Of a stretch of 64,000 bases of DNA, positions 1 through 11,989 are shown in pieces. The translations under genes and the position numbers were made by a program. Below the pieces are notes generated by a model that was not told the origin of the DNA, did not search any database, and saw only the letters and a list, made by a program, of their open reading frames with translations. The first letter of the stretch is position 1. Every line of letters starts with the position of its first letter. Source of the stretch: Rhizophagus clarus (lineage: Eukaryota > Glomeromycota > Glomeromycetes > Glomerales > Glomeraceae); assembly GCA_015698045.1 (NCBI GenBank), contig BLAL01000071.1:498501-562500 (forward strand), in the 5' to 3' direction.

Positions 1-126
1 ATCCTGAAAATGCAGTGTTTTCGGAACAGTTTCCGGATACACAGTGTCCAGAATTTCCGGACAATATTTTAGATAATTTTTCCGGACATTTTCCGGACAT
101 TATCCGGACACTTATTTTTTATAGGG
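1..126 (-). mobile_element. End of a TCCGGA-rich non-autonomous element (cut by window edge)
   Basis: This stretch closely matches the reverse complement of 24490-24615, the left part of a complete element of the same family. It is full of TCCGGACA-type motifs and ends with TATTTTTTATAGGG at 126, the same terminus seen at 25137. The rest of the copy lies before the window. No coding capacity is visible. The terminus resembles that of the element at 47199-48876, which suggests a shared transposase source. Confidence 0.75.
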
Positions 127-179
127 TGGGTTGAATTACAATATATGATTAGCCAATTTTTTATAAAGTTTTAAATCTA

Positions 180-593
180 ATGTTGGTCATAGTCAATATA
201 TATAGACACTCTAGCATTGAAAGCAAAGAGCATTTGAAATATGAAAGCAAAGAGCAAGCCAACGGTGAACGATATAAAACATATAATACGACTAAGCTTA
301 TCTCATTTTTGAGGGATCAGGACTTGGGTCTTGACAAGGATGACTTAAAAATAATTCGCAAAGAAAAAGTTAATGGCCGCCGGGACTTTAGTAGTCAACA
401 AAATTTTCAAGATTATGGCATGAAGGGAGGACTTGCGAAGAGACTTGCGAACTTTGCTAAGGAATGTAAGAAGATAAGGTTGCGGTCCTTCTCCTCATAC
501 AAGATCCAGAAGGACTTGAGTGAGGTTTTAGAAGAATATGGAATCCTGAGCAGAGATATCACTCGAATTCCACAGTTCATACCACGTAAGTAA
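180..593 (+). pseudogene. SAM-domain protein gene, 5' fragment
   Basis: The open frame (137 codons) holds a SAM (sterile alpha motif) fold, a protein-protein interaction domain, at about residues 38-95: KLISFLRDQDLGLDKDDLKI, then GRRDF, DYGMKGGLAKRLANFAKE. In fungal relatives the signature is usually FLKLTE..L..YGMKGGPA; here FSSQQNFQ replaces FLKLTEQK. The frame runs into a good splice donor, GTAAGT at 586, after RITRIPQFIP-like residues, so the stop at 591-593 lies in an intron. Just 12 bases after that donor a Tnp2/CACTA-like element begins. A 3' part of the same family resumes on the same strand at about 6965. The first 20-40 residues look unlike the family and the true start may lie in a lost exon. 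Likely non-functional. Confidence 0.7.
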
Positions 594-769
594 CCTTCCC
601 AGTAAAAAGTCATTGTTTAAAAATCGTGCAGTTCTTGTTTTATTTTTATAATAATTGTCTAGCTTTTGTTTATTATTTGTATAATTGAATAAAATCCCAT
701 TTTTTTGTAAAATTTAATTGTATGATTATCATAGGCTTTTCATAATATTATTAATATTCTGACATTTAA

Positions 770-942
770 TAAACAAAAATTGTACAATTTTTTGTCTAGA
801 ATTTATATATTAGATTTATAGTGTAGATTTTTTATAAAGTTATTGAAGTTCCTATGTTTATTACACAGAAATTGTACAATTATTTTATATGGATTTTTAA
901 AATTTGTTTGAAATTTGTACTATTTATTTAATTTGTACAATT
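770..942. repeat. Subterminal TTGTACAA palindromes of the CACTA-like element
   Basis: TTGTACAA occurs near 781, 871 and 934 in contexts such as AAATTGTACAATT, and again near the other end at about 6805 (ATATTGTACAAATG). Repeated short palindromes inside the termini are what transposase-binding subterminal repeats look like in CACTA elements. The binding role is inferred. Confidence 0.4.
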
Positions 943-977
943 ACTAATCACTTTCACTATTTGAATCTATATAACTA

Positions 978-3900
978 TCAAACTTCTTTGTCAATAATAA
1001 AAAAACTATTTCCACATTTTAAGAAACCTATACATCGATCAATTACTCTCACATCAATAAATTGCTCAACTCCAAATTCTCAAAAATATTTAAGTCCATA
1101 TTCATCTTCAATGACATTTTGAGTCCATTGTACAAATGCCATTAAGTGTGTATTGTCATTGAACTTGTGAACAAAGTAATATTTTACACGGCCATAAAAT
1201 TCTTGGATTTCAAATTGAGGGGCACGATTTTTAAATGCTGCCCACTTATCTACTTTCATCCGCGCCTAAAAAGTTTATTCAATTAGACTTTGTTAGAAAA
1301 AAAAATTATAATATAAATAACTTACTGCAATTCCATAATTCATCCTTCCAAAATCTTTATTTTCACTTTTCCACATAGAACCAATATAGTGACCATTCCG
1401 AGTTCACAATCGAGCATATTTTTTTCCATTTTCTGGGAATTCCTGTACAAGTCATAAATTTAAATTAGTTAAAACCACAAAAAATATTTGTTTATTCATT
1501 AATAAGATTATTTTACATATACCTGCTGTAATATAATTTTGGTCTCATAACAAGTTGAATATTGTTTTTTTAATTTATTAACCATTGATTTGTTGAGATG
1601 ATGTTTAGTGGTTGGAAAATATAATTCTTCTTCATAATTTAAATTTGTAAATACAATATTTTCATCGTTATATTGTATTGATTTATTTTGTGATGGATGA
1701 ACTTGCTGATAGATATGCTCAATAAATTGTAAATGATTCAATCGTTCTTTAAGAATAATTTGATTTGCCAGGTTATCATAAGGATGAAGCTTTGATTGTA
1801 CGAGAGGAATTAACATTCCGCATAACCTTTCCATAGGAAACTGCCAAGTACTCCAACATGGGCCATTTATCTTTATAGTATCAGCTAAATGCAAAAGATA
1901 GTGAAAACATATTTTCATTGCTGGCAATCGTGCTTGGTCTTGATGATAATATATTCTATTAATTAAAAATCTTGGTTTCTATAATTATTATGAAAGGTAA
2001 ACCAAATATTTAAATTATATTATTTATATTTAAAATATACTGTATTTTAACAAGTATTAAATGTTGAATTTCATTAACATCTGCTATTGAAATTATTCGT
2101 TTCTGACATAATCTAACAGCAGCCACAAATAAACTCCAGCCTTGTATTATTTTATTTGGTAAATGTTCTTTTAATAATGGCATTGAATATAGCACCACCC
2201 AATTTGCCCATTCTTCTGCCTTAAAACCATTATAATATTTAACAATATTTCTTGGAGGCCGGCCAAAATCCACTGGCATTGATTTTTTATTTTTTTCCAT
2301 TGTTTCTCCAATTGTATTCCATACATTTCTTTGAATAGTATATTCATTTATATTTAGACTAGAATTATTATTAGGGTAAAAGCTCCCATACCAATGCCTG
2401 AACATGTAACCTGGAATGTTTTCATATAATAAATGCATGATATCAATTGGGAATGAATTTGGAAATTTTGTGGATTTTAATTCAAATAGTATACTTTGGC
2501 CATTAACCCCTAGTATTAATTTAATTTGATTTATTAGAACATAGAAGAATTTTGAATTTATCTTAAATTTTATAAAATTATAATGTATTTTATAATATAA
2601 TCCATCCAATACATACCAGTAGCAGTTTCTATTCTTTCTTTATCTCTATTATTTTTGGCTGATTTCCATTTTATTATTTTATTTAAATAGTCTTGGTGTG
2701 TTCTTTTTGGAAGGTTATTTGGATTATAAGCTACTCCTGTTTTTCCTTTTGGAGGTTTTATAGGGAAATAAACATGATTTTCCCATATTCCACGTAAATC
2801 ACAATATCGACAACCTTGATAAGAATTGTGACCAGTTGTACACATTAGCTTTGCAAGAGCTGGCATATCTCCTGACCAAGATACAACAGAACAATGCAGA
2901 ATAAAATCTTGGTTTGTATATCCATCATGACATCTAATTCCATCTGCAATACAGTAAGCCAATTGTTAGAAATTTATTCAAATTTTATATAGAATCCAAA
3001 TAATTAGATTCTTACGTTCTAATTCCTTGAGTTTTTCAATTACTGGATAAAGAAAAGAATTCAAATCACCTGGTGCAGATGGGCCTGGAATCAAAGCTCC
3101 AATTAATAGATTATTTCGTTTTACACAATTTTCAGGTGGAATATTTGCATTAATAAATAAAATTATCCAGCAATCATCCGTTTTTTGTTTAAATATATTA
3201 TAACCATCAAGAGAAGCTATTAAGGCAATATCTCGATAATCCATAAAGTGCCCCTCTTCAACTAATTCCTGGTAACGTCCACCATCAAATACATCACCAT
3301 ATGATCTATATTGTAAATATTCTTGACTTGTTGTATAGTTGTTTCTATACTGTAATTCTAGTGACCTGCTTGAGTTTTGATATTGAATAACAAATCTGTC
3401 TTTAAGTGGAAAATATGCCATTTTTTTCCTGCCAATCTGGTCATTTGAATTACTCTTGTATCTTTTCTCTCCACAAGTTGGACATTCTTGTAAATTTTTC
3501 AAGTTTCCAGTAAATGCACAGCAACTTTTCACACAGCAATCAATCCAAACTGGATCAATTGATACCAAACTCGCTAATTTATTAGTAGCACGATATAAGG
3601 ATACATGTTGTTCACTAAAGGCCTCAATTATTTCACGATACATATTGTTTGTCATATTAGAATGTGATTTTATTTCTAAAAGTCTTAAAGCTTCTGGAAA
3701 TCCGGGAGGTAATTGAATATTAGCATTTTCTAAATAAAACAAATATAAATACAATTAATAACAATTGTGTAATCTGCACATATTTAAAGGTTTATTTTAA
3801 AGATATTATAAATTTGATGTTAAAATTTGACACAAAGCTATTACTCACCATTTTCACTATCTTGATTTGACTCGTTTTGTGTACTAGTACTTAATACTGA

Positions 3901-4290
3901 ATTTGAATCATCTGTTGACAATTCACTATTTTTGCAATCAGATGCAGAACTAATATTTGAGTAATTTGGTTAATTTAATTAGTATTAAACAAAAAAATCT
4001 AAAAAATGTACTATAATTGCTTACTTGTCGCTAAATTCTTGAAAAATTGGTTCATAACCAGGTGATTCACTATCTAAAATCTCGGTATCACTTGACTTTT
4101 GATCTTGCTCATCTTCATTATTATCTTTGCTAGATTCTTGTTCGTTAATATCTAAAATTTGAATATTTTCAACTCAAGAAAACTTTTTTCGATGACGTGT
4201 ACGTGTTGAAATTGAAACTAAATTTTGACTTTTATATTTCAAACAATCACAAAGAATTAACAATCCTTTGTTACTTTTCTTTTTTTTTTT
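978..4290 (-). pseudogene. Tnp2-family (CACTA) transposase, decayed
   Basis: This multi-exon frame reads from about 4290 down to a stop at 978-980. The N-terminal exon has a degraded Cys-containing segment and THRTRH-like residues, followed by an acidic stretch. The exon ending at 3016 has a CxxC-type zinc site (LQECPTCGEKRY) and leads into the core. The intron 3015-2944 joins it to DGIRCHDGYTNQDF, CRYCDLRGIW and, after the intron 2616-2510, FPIDIMHLLYENI, a hallmark of Tnp2 proteins. From 1955 comes the DUF4218-like end with HYLLHLADTI, GPCWSTWQFPMERLCGMLIP. C-terminal exons (1440-1330, 1265-978) follow. In-frame TGA codons at 1404-1406 and 1080-1082 stand where CGA arginine codons are expected. 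It would have catalysed element excision and insertion in the nucleus. Confidence 0.8.
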
Positions 4291-4561
4291 GACGGTTTTT
4301 AATCATTTGGATAATTATTTATTAATAATCGGATAATAAAAAAAGATTAAAGAATAGTTAATTGAAATAATACAGCAAAAATCTAATCTAACTGTTACAC
4401 TACATTCCTTTTTTGTATAACAAAAGGTACCTTTAAATTTTGCTAATTATGGTAGACAATCAATATATAGCTTAACACGTCATAATTACATAATTACTTA
4501 ACATTCTTAAGCAATACTTTTTTCCAAGATTTGTTACCTTTATTTTTTCTAAAAATTCACA

Positions 4562-6453
4562 ATGGAATATGATAATAACGAAATGTCTGATTGTTCTTCC
4601 AATTCTGAATATAGTTCTTTTACTACTAATAAAGAAGAAGAGGTTACATTAAAAAAAATTGCAGAGCTTAAAAAAAAAATCACAGAACTTGAAAATACTT
4701 CTATAATTAAGAAGGAAAAGAAAAATAAACAAGAAAAAAAATTATCAAATTGAAGCCACTTGCCAAATTTTACAAAAAGAGAGCCTCTTAATAACAAATC
4801 AACTAATAAAAGTCAACCAACCATTATAGAAGATGATACTGAATTTTCTAGTGACGAACCCAAGCAGGTAGCAATTATTTTTAAATATAAAATTCATGAT
4901 TTTTTATTTATTATTTTAAATACTATATATAAATAGCCAATATTCAAAAAGAAAAATATAAACTATCAAAAAATTCCTTCTTTTCTTCATATCCCAAAAA
5001 GAATTTGGCGTGGTTATATGGTATATTAATAATACTACTATAGATGTTTTATAAATATCTAACTTTAATATATTACAGGAATCTATGAGACTTCTCGTAG
5101 CTGAAAAATTGTATTCTTTATGTTCTACTACTGAATATCGTGATATGCCTATTAATGAAATTAATAAATGCATTGATAAGGTAGGCAATCATAAATTTAT
5201 TACAGTATTCTACATTTCTTAATCCAATGTTATTTAATTTGCCTTAGTTTCATAAGAAAAATCCATCCTTTCCAGAAACTGTTGGTGATTGGGCAGAACG
5301 TGAGATGATCTGTTGACATGTTAATTATAGACGTAAATTATCTTGTATATTATATACAAATCCATAATTCATCTTACAAAAAATACAATTTTCTTTTTTT
5401 TAAAAAAATTATAGGATCAATTATTAATAACACTAGAAATGTGTGCGAAACTCAAGAAACAAATAAAAGTACCAAGACCCATAAAGCAAATGTCAATAGA
5501 GTTAATATTAATAGAGTTAAAAGAAAACGAGTTGTTTGTAATGAAATTAAATCTAATGAAGTTGATGTAGTTATTGAAGAAGATTATAATGATGAAGAAA
5601 GTCAACATTCAGGTGACTGTAATAAAATATTTTCTTTGCTTTAAATAATTTTTATTTTTAATAAATATTAATAAAACTGCAACCTTCTTTTAGAAATTGA
5701 AAAACATTCTAAATGAAAATCTAAAACAAGAAAAATTCTTAATGATACTTCTTTAGCAACAAAATATCACAGTCTTCAATCGGATAATAATTATGAAGAT
5801 GTTGAAACATCTGGTCAAGAATGTGAAGCAATAGAAACTGATAATAATGTTTCTTCAGCAGAAAAGTGTCCTACTAGTAAGCCTCAATCAGACAATGATG
5901 ATGAAGCAATTATTGAAGTCACTGATCAAGAATCCGAAGTAAAAGAAGCTAAAAATACTTCTTCAACATCAAAGAATCCTGGGTATAAGTTAAAGGTAAA
6001 TCAACCAAATGAAGAAGTCATTGAAGTCTCTGATCATGAATCTGAAGCAAAAGAAGCTGTTAAGAATACTACTTCAACAACAAAGCGTGGTCGTAAACCT
6101 AAAGCAAAACAACCAAATAACCATGATAATAAAGGAGTCTCCGGTCAAGAATCTGAAGCAAAAGAAGTTAAAAATACTACTTCAACAACAAAGCGTGGTC
6201 ATAAACCTAAAGCAAAACAACCAAATAACCATGATAATAAAGGAGTCTCCGGTCAAGAATCTGAAGCAAAAGAAGTTGTTAAAAATACTACTTCAACAAC
6301 AAAGCGCCCTAGTCGTAGACCTAAGGCAAAACAATCAAATAATGATAATGTAGAAGCTACTGCAACTACTGGTCAAAAACATAAAGCAAAAGAATCTAGC
6401 AAAGATTCTCCTTTAGCAACAAGGCGTTCTGCTCGAAAGTGTAAAGCAGTATG
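4562..6453 (+). pseudogene. Accessory gene of the CACTA-like element, with AT-hook-like repeats
   Basis: Exon 1 starts at ATG 4562 with a Ser/Glu-rich head and a coiled-coil-like stretch (LKKIAELKKKITELE). It reads through a TGA at 4751-4753 to a donor at 4868 (CAG then GTAGCA). Exon 2 (about 5080-5179) codes ESMRLLVAEKLYSLCST and exon 3 (5249 on) FPETVGDWAEREMIC, then a TGA at 5314-5316. A long frame without ATG runs from about 5718 to the TGA at 6451-6453. It is acidic, then has three tandem copies of a unit with TTKRGRKPKAKQ, an AT-hook-like basic patch. It is divergent from the transposase about 270 bp away, as TnpA-type DNA-binding partners are in CACTA elements. I do not recognise the family; DNA binding is inferred. 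Confidence 0.55.
6026..6352 (+). repeat. Coding tandem repeat (about 36-37 codons x 3)
   Basis: Three head-to-tail copies start at 6026, 6137 and 6245 (111 then 108 bp). Each codes an acidic half (GQESEAKEV) followed by a Thr/Ser stretch and a basic KRGRKPKAKQ patch. The third copy is diverged (KRPSRRPKAKQ). Copies differ by few bases, so the expansion is recent or homogenised. Confidence 0.8.
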
Positions 6454-6964
6454 AATAATTTTAATAACAAAGAAGACTTTGAAACAACCCCTTTATTAAT
6501 TTCAGGTACTTTATACTCATTTAATTTTATTATTAATGTATTCATTCAAACAGTGTATATTTACATATTTTCTCATTAAAAATACTAACTATCATTCTTA
6601 GGATTTATTTTTAGCAATATTTTTAAGTTTTAAACAAATGAGATCTTATAGTTCGTGACAGTGAAACAAAAATGTAAATGTGGAATACGAATTTATTGCA
6701 AATTTATAACAAATTACTCTTTAAATGCAACATAAAAATAATACAAGTTAATGATAAATTTATTTTAAATGTTATACGAAAATGTTTTAAGTTTGCTACA
6801 AATATTGTACAAATGGATGCTCATAATTGTATTATATTCGTTATACTAACATATCTTACATTTTTTTTATAAAAACTTGACAAAAACTTTTTACTGGGCT
6901 TGTCAAAGTGCATGTGACGTAAGTATCAATTTTTCTATTCCGCTTATTTGTTACAATTTGATCA

Positions 6965-7285
6965 CGGGTATTGCTAACTTGGTTCACCAATCCGGATGAA
7001 CATAAAGATGAACAAAAAAAAAGCGAAAGACTGCTGGTGATGCAGTTGATTCAGATTATGAATACGTCTATGGTATAGCTAGTACTGGAACTGACTGGTA
7101 CTTTACTCTTCATAGCACTGAGGGCATCTATAGTACGAGCAGGACGGAAGATACTCTCAAGGATTCAACCGAGTTGCGCAAGAATGTAAGGAGAATTTTG
7201 GGTTATTGTTGGGTTGTTAATGGATAGGGCATCGGCTAGTAAGAACCTGCAACTAAGAAGTGTCGCGTTAAATCAATAATAAATG
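6965..7285 (+). pseudogene. SAM-family gene, 3' fragment
   Basis: This stretch codes, across three reading-frame shifts, the typical C-terminal end of Rhizophagus SAM-domain proteins: a basic linker (KRKTAGDAVDSDYEYVYGI), then TDWYFTLHSTEGIYSTS, TEDTLKDSTELRKNV, and a tail with VIVGLLMDRASA and EPATKKCRVKSII. Shifts occur in an A run at about 7015, near 7200 and near 7247. It has the same strand and family as the 180-593 fragment, from which it is separated by the CACTA-like element. The middle of the protein is not seen, so the locus lost internal sequence besides being split. Confidence 0.6.
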
Positions 7286-7743
7286 TATAATAATAAATGT
7301 ACAAATTCATATTCATAGAAATTTCATGTATATTATTGTTTCGATACCATTACAAAGAAATTTGTTATTACTAAATATTTCGCGTGATATTTTTCTTATT
7401 TGCTACTCCGAATTTTCAGGAGTAGCAGTCAAAGCATTTTTTTGTATATTAGGACGTTTCTTATTTTCTTTTATTTGAATAATATCGTAAAATCATTAAT
7501 CATCTAATGCATTCATCATTTTCTTTTTGTGATAACAATATTGACAATAGAACACTTTTCAACACAACTTTGAAATTTGGAGTTCTATTACATTCTTGAT
7601 TTTCATATCCTTTAGAGTTTAGACCATATGGTGATAAATAGAATCTTTGAAAATATTCAAAAGGTATCCATTCATTAAGACCGACTTGTGATTAGCCGAA
7701 GCAATTTAACAAATTGCTGATCCCAGAAAATTGTGATCACTTA

Positions 7744-8008
7744 TCTTCAATAAGTGACCTACCCTAAAAACGGTCTGGGAACAAATGTTATTAATAATTC
7801 CTTTTAAAAAAATCACCTCAAAAACCTTGGGACCGATGCCGATCAGCCGGTCCGGACCGATACTAGGACCGGTTCCACGTTTTATGCATTTCTGACTTTA
7901 GGTGGAACTTTATCACTTAATACCAATATGTAACCTACCCTAAAAAATGCCTGGGAATAAAATTTATTAATAAAATTTTTTTAAAAAATCATCTCAAAAC
8001 TTGGCAAT
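7744..8008 (+). repeat. Imperfect direct repeat of about 80 bp, two copies
   Basis: The segments at about 7744-7830 and 7929-8008 share the order GACCTACCCTAAAAA, TCTGGGAA or CCTGGGAA, TTATTAATAA, then TCACCTCAAAA or TCATCTCAAAA followed by a GGGACCG patch. Each copy leads into GGACCGG-rich sequence. The region ends with GTTAACATCCCTA, which resembles a hAT-type terminus, but I found no matching left end. Confidence 0.5.
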
Positions 8009-11000
8009 TTGCTTGGGACCGGTTGGTCCTAGTCAATAGTTAACATCCCTAATAATTCTTCAATATTATTATTACCACTAGCCAATCCTATTCCTCATTC
8101 TTCACAGTATATGGAATTCATGATATAATCACACTTATCTATTGTCCCCAATTTTTGACTTACTAAAAGTGGCAACCATAGGTCTAACTGTTGAATTAAA
8201 TATAATCAATCTTACACGAATATGTGGTGTAATTATTAAGACCTGTCCCATTTGCTCATGTGAATTATAATGCAATTCAAAAAAATTTACTCAAGCACAA
8301 AAGTTTCATATCACCTTTTATGACTAAGACGTACATATACTTACCATGCATATCAAAAAGGAAATTACAACAATAGATAATCAGCAAGTGGATTGTTACA
8401 ATTTCCTTTTTTGTATAGTGTGGACGGCATGTACTCGGATAAAAGTGCCACCGTCTACGTAATTTTACGTCATTTTAATAATTTAAAGTTAACGGGCATC
8501 GATCATTGCAGAATCTGAAGGAAAAAAAAAAATGAATTATCGAAAATTTTTTTTTTTTTAAATGCTTAAAAGATTGATTTTACAAATTTTATTTATTATA
8601 TTGTTGTAATATTTTTTTAAAAATTCTTTAAAATATAATCATATCATTTCCCTCTCTAGAAAATATAAAAATTTCATATTTCTTCCTCCTATAAATTACA
8701 TTTTTACATAAATTCACAAATCACATGATAATACTCAATTCGAACAATTTGTAGATACTGTACATATCCGCCGATTTGCGGAATTTGCCGATCATCAGTT
8801 GTGTGGCGCAGTACCGATTAAAACCGTTCCCACATAAGAAAAAATAATCAAAAAATATAAAAAATAAGTGAAATAACCTTTTAAGATCCCCTCCCAAAAA
8901 ATTTACCTCTTTTAATCTGAGCCCAGTAGAAGAAATTTCTAAAAAAAAAGGAAAAAAATATTATAAAGTTAGTCCATTAAAAAAAAGAAATAAAATTCCA
9001 GAATATTTAACAATTTAACGAAAAAAAATTAATTTAAAAATAATTAATAACAAATATCAAATAGATTTTAATAAAAAACTATTCAATACATAATTTAAAT
9101 TTGTTAAAATATCATTATTAACACAGAGCTATTTATTTATTTAAAGATTTTTTTGAATAATTTTGCTGTTTATACAAGATTTTTTTATAAACTATAAAAA
9201 AAAAAATAAAAAAAAATAAAAAAAAATAGCTGCAAGTTGTATACAATGTAAAATAACTACTGGGTATACTTGCAAAAATTCTCAACTTACTTTGGTGGGA
9301 AAGTTGATGGGGAGTTGATGGGGAGTTCAAAAGGAAGTTCACGAAAGAAAAAAATTTTTTAACGCTACTTTGTTGAAGTAATTTCTTGACATCATGTGTC
9401 ATATGATCATGTGGCACAAATGTAACCATTTTTGTGAAACTTGCGAAACTTATTTTTTATTAAATTAACATCAAATTCCTTAGTTTAAGTTAATTTCGTT
9501 AATTCCGCCGGTCGGCCCATATGAAGCGAACCTATGTTTAAATGTAGTAAGATCATAAAAACAAATCGAACGGTGGTACCAGAACACAATAAGGTTTCGT
9601 ACTATCAGCCACAACTATTAAACAAATCCATCAGCTTGTAAATTTTCAAAGTATTTTTGAGGATGCTACCTGCTGGGTCCGACTACAATGATGACTGATA
9701 CCGATACCACGCATCAACCTAATATTAAAATAAATCTTATCTTCATACTTTACATTTATGTATTTTTTAAAAATTTTGCATAGTCTGTAGTGTGTATGTC
9801 TGTATGAATTCCATTTAGCTATAGAGTAAAATAAGATAGATATTAAAGACTCAAACTATTAATAGACCTTACATAATTTTAGTTAAGCGACTTTTGATGT
9901 ATTATTTGAAGTAAACCCGCGCTTACAGAACTCAAAAAAGGTCGTGGTGAAGAATCTATCTCGAGCGTGAAGGATTTTTGTTTTAGTAAATGGAATTATT
10001 CTAAAGGAGTAGTTAGAGTAGTGGGCATATGTAATTTAATATTACTAGTTTTTTATAATATGATCATGTACTATTCACTTCTGAAGAAGTGAATACTTTC
10101 ACTATTCATTGTCGCTACTTTTTACTTAATTTTACGTTTTCGTAATACTTTATGTGTCAAAATGGGCCGGTATTGAAGCCCCGGTTTTCTCCTGAGATGA
10201 AGATTGGAAATTTCATTGACTAAATTTAAATTTTCGATAAAAATATCGCAAAACTATTTTTAGACATTTATTATAATTTTGGATTCTTTATCGAACAATA
10301 AAGAACATTTAAGAATGAAAAATCGATACATTTATTGCGTTTCATAATTTGTAGCATAATTCTTAAAAAGGAAAAAGAAACAAATAAAAAATTTATATCG
10401 CTTAAAGAAAATTTGGTTAACAATTGTTTATTTTATTTCTTTCACGCGGTAAATATTAATCAATTCTTTAATATCCTGTTTTCGCGTTACAAATCGATTA
10501 AAAAACTTTTACAAAAATAAGTCATGAAACATTTTCATAAATATTATTATAGCCTAAAAAAAGAAATTTACTAAGACATACGGTTTAAAGTCCGTCCGCA
10601 AGATGGATTGTTGGATATAATTATCACCTTGAGAATGTAACAAATATTATAAGATAGATTGTTTAATTAGATTACTTAATCGGAGTTATCAAAGAACAAT
10701 GAAAAAATAACTGATTTGATAAATGATGTCATTTTTTTATATAAATTTTTGTTTACAATAAATTTAATATGATCATTGGTGTATGTCTTTATCTTGTTTG
10801 ATATTATTGTGAAGTTTAAAAAAAAAAATCAAAAAATGTTAGCATCGGTGTTTATGTGCATTAAAAGCGGTGTATGTGTGACAACAATCTAGATGATTTG
10901 GATTACGAAGTAGCTTTCGACATATAATTTAGATGTTAAATAAAGAGATGCACTCGTAAATTAAATGCATGAAGAGATCTTTAAATTATTAGTTAGTATT

Positions 11001-11034
11001 CACGCAATAAAAATATTAATTCTTCATTTTTCTC

Positions 11035-11125
11035 TTTCTCTTTTTATTTATTCATTTATTGATATATTTATTTATCTGTTTATTATTTATTTATTTATTT
11101 ATTATTTATTTTTATTTATTTTTAT
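11035..11125 (+). repeat. TTTA/TTTAT simple repeat
   Basis: The stretch is nearly all TTTA and TTTAT units. It yields a spurious hydrophobic reading frame (10965-11207) of Ile, Phe and Tyr runs, which I do not regard as a gene. Confidence 0.7.
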
Positions 11126-11989
11126 TCCACAAAAAAAAAACTGGGTAATTATTTGTGCTACCATTCATTCTAAATTAGAAACAATGGTTATAGTGCGCAT
11201 CAGTTAGTTATACATTAACTATAATAGAAGCAAATGATCACTTGCATAATTTAATTGTCTGCAGTGGGATCTTAATTTGACCGAGTGGCAAGTTTTTTTG
11301 ATATTATTAATTGAAATCGTTTTCTATGTAGACCTTCCTAGCCACCTTATATCCGAGTAACTGATATAGAAATTTAAGCCACACTAGCCACAGCCACGTG
11401 TAATTAATAATTGATGGTACCCTTGATATTTATTCTCCAAATTATTAATCAAAGAGGTAATCAAATAAAAAGAATAGTACAATAACAAAGGATAAAAAAT
11501 ATATACTGTGAATCTTTTTTTAGCTAATCAAACAAATAAAAATAAAATAAATCACACGTAAATTAATAAGCACCTACAATTCTTAAAAAAGTTAGACAAT
11601 TCTTCGTTTTCTTCTTATCTTAAAATTTGTCATTTACGTAGGTAAAATTCCGATAATTAATTCATTTGATGTCATATGATTTCATTTGCTGCGTATGTAT
11701 GCATGCATGTAATCTAATAACCGTATCTTTTTGAAAGAATTTATGGTATTAAGGTGTTTCACCTATTTTCGGTATCTCGGTGCGTTCGAAAAGAAAGAAA
11801 AAAGAATCTTTTTGGCTCTCAATGCGTTTCAGAAGAGAGAGAATATTTTATTTTCTATGTTCCTTTGGAAGTATAATTTCACATGATGATTCACTTAAGA
11901 AAAATTATAAAAGTGGATAAGGAATTTGATCGAAAATTTAAAAAAAAAAAAATAATAATTACTAAAGTCAACAAAAATATTCTCTAAAT

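Larger units (their letters stand above)
598..6898. mobile_element. Tnp2/CACTA-like DNA transposon, complete with ends
   Basis: Both ends carry the inverted repeat CCCAGTAAAAAGT (598 onward; its complement ACTTTTTACTGGG ends at 6898), flanked on each side by the 3-bp direct repeat CTT (595-597 and 6899-6901). Three-base target duplications are usual for the CACTA (En/Spm) superfamily. The interior has a transposase gene on the minus strand (978-4290) and a divergent accessory gene (4562-6453), the classic two-gene CACTA arrangement. The palindrome TTGTACAA or near versions recur near both ends. The element sits in an intron of a SAM-domain gene. Both internal genes have nonsense codons, so this copy is probably not autonomous. 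Confidence 0.8.
7286..11989. other. Gene-poor interval
   Basis: No convincing gene is visible on either strand. The frame on the minus strand at 9133-9429 has no recognisable domain and ends in a homopolymer-derived Phe/Ile run. The interval holds an 80-bp imperfect direct repeat (7744-8008), a GGACCGGT-rich patch (7825-8040), a perfect palindrome at 10073-10094 (ATTCACTTC, 3-nt loop region, then its complement) and a TTTA simple repeat near 11040-11125. Confidence 0.6.

Noticed and set aside
6009-6353. A Leu/Gln-rich reading frame with ATG.
   Set aside because: It is out of frame with the longer open frame 5718-6453, whose acidic/basic repeat product is far more protein-like.
7825-8052. A GGACCGG-rich patch ending in GTTAACATCCCTA, like a hAT-type right end.
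   Set aside because: I found no left end or 8-bp duplication, so no element is called.
9133-9429. A 98-codon frame on the minus strand.
   Set aside because: It has no domain; its end is translated A/T runs and its start lies in spacer DNA.
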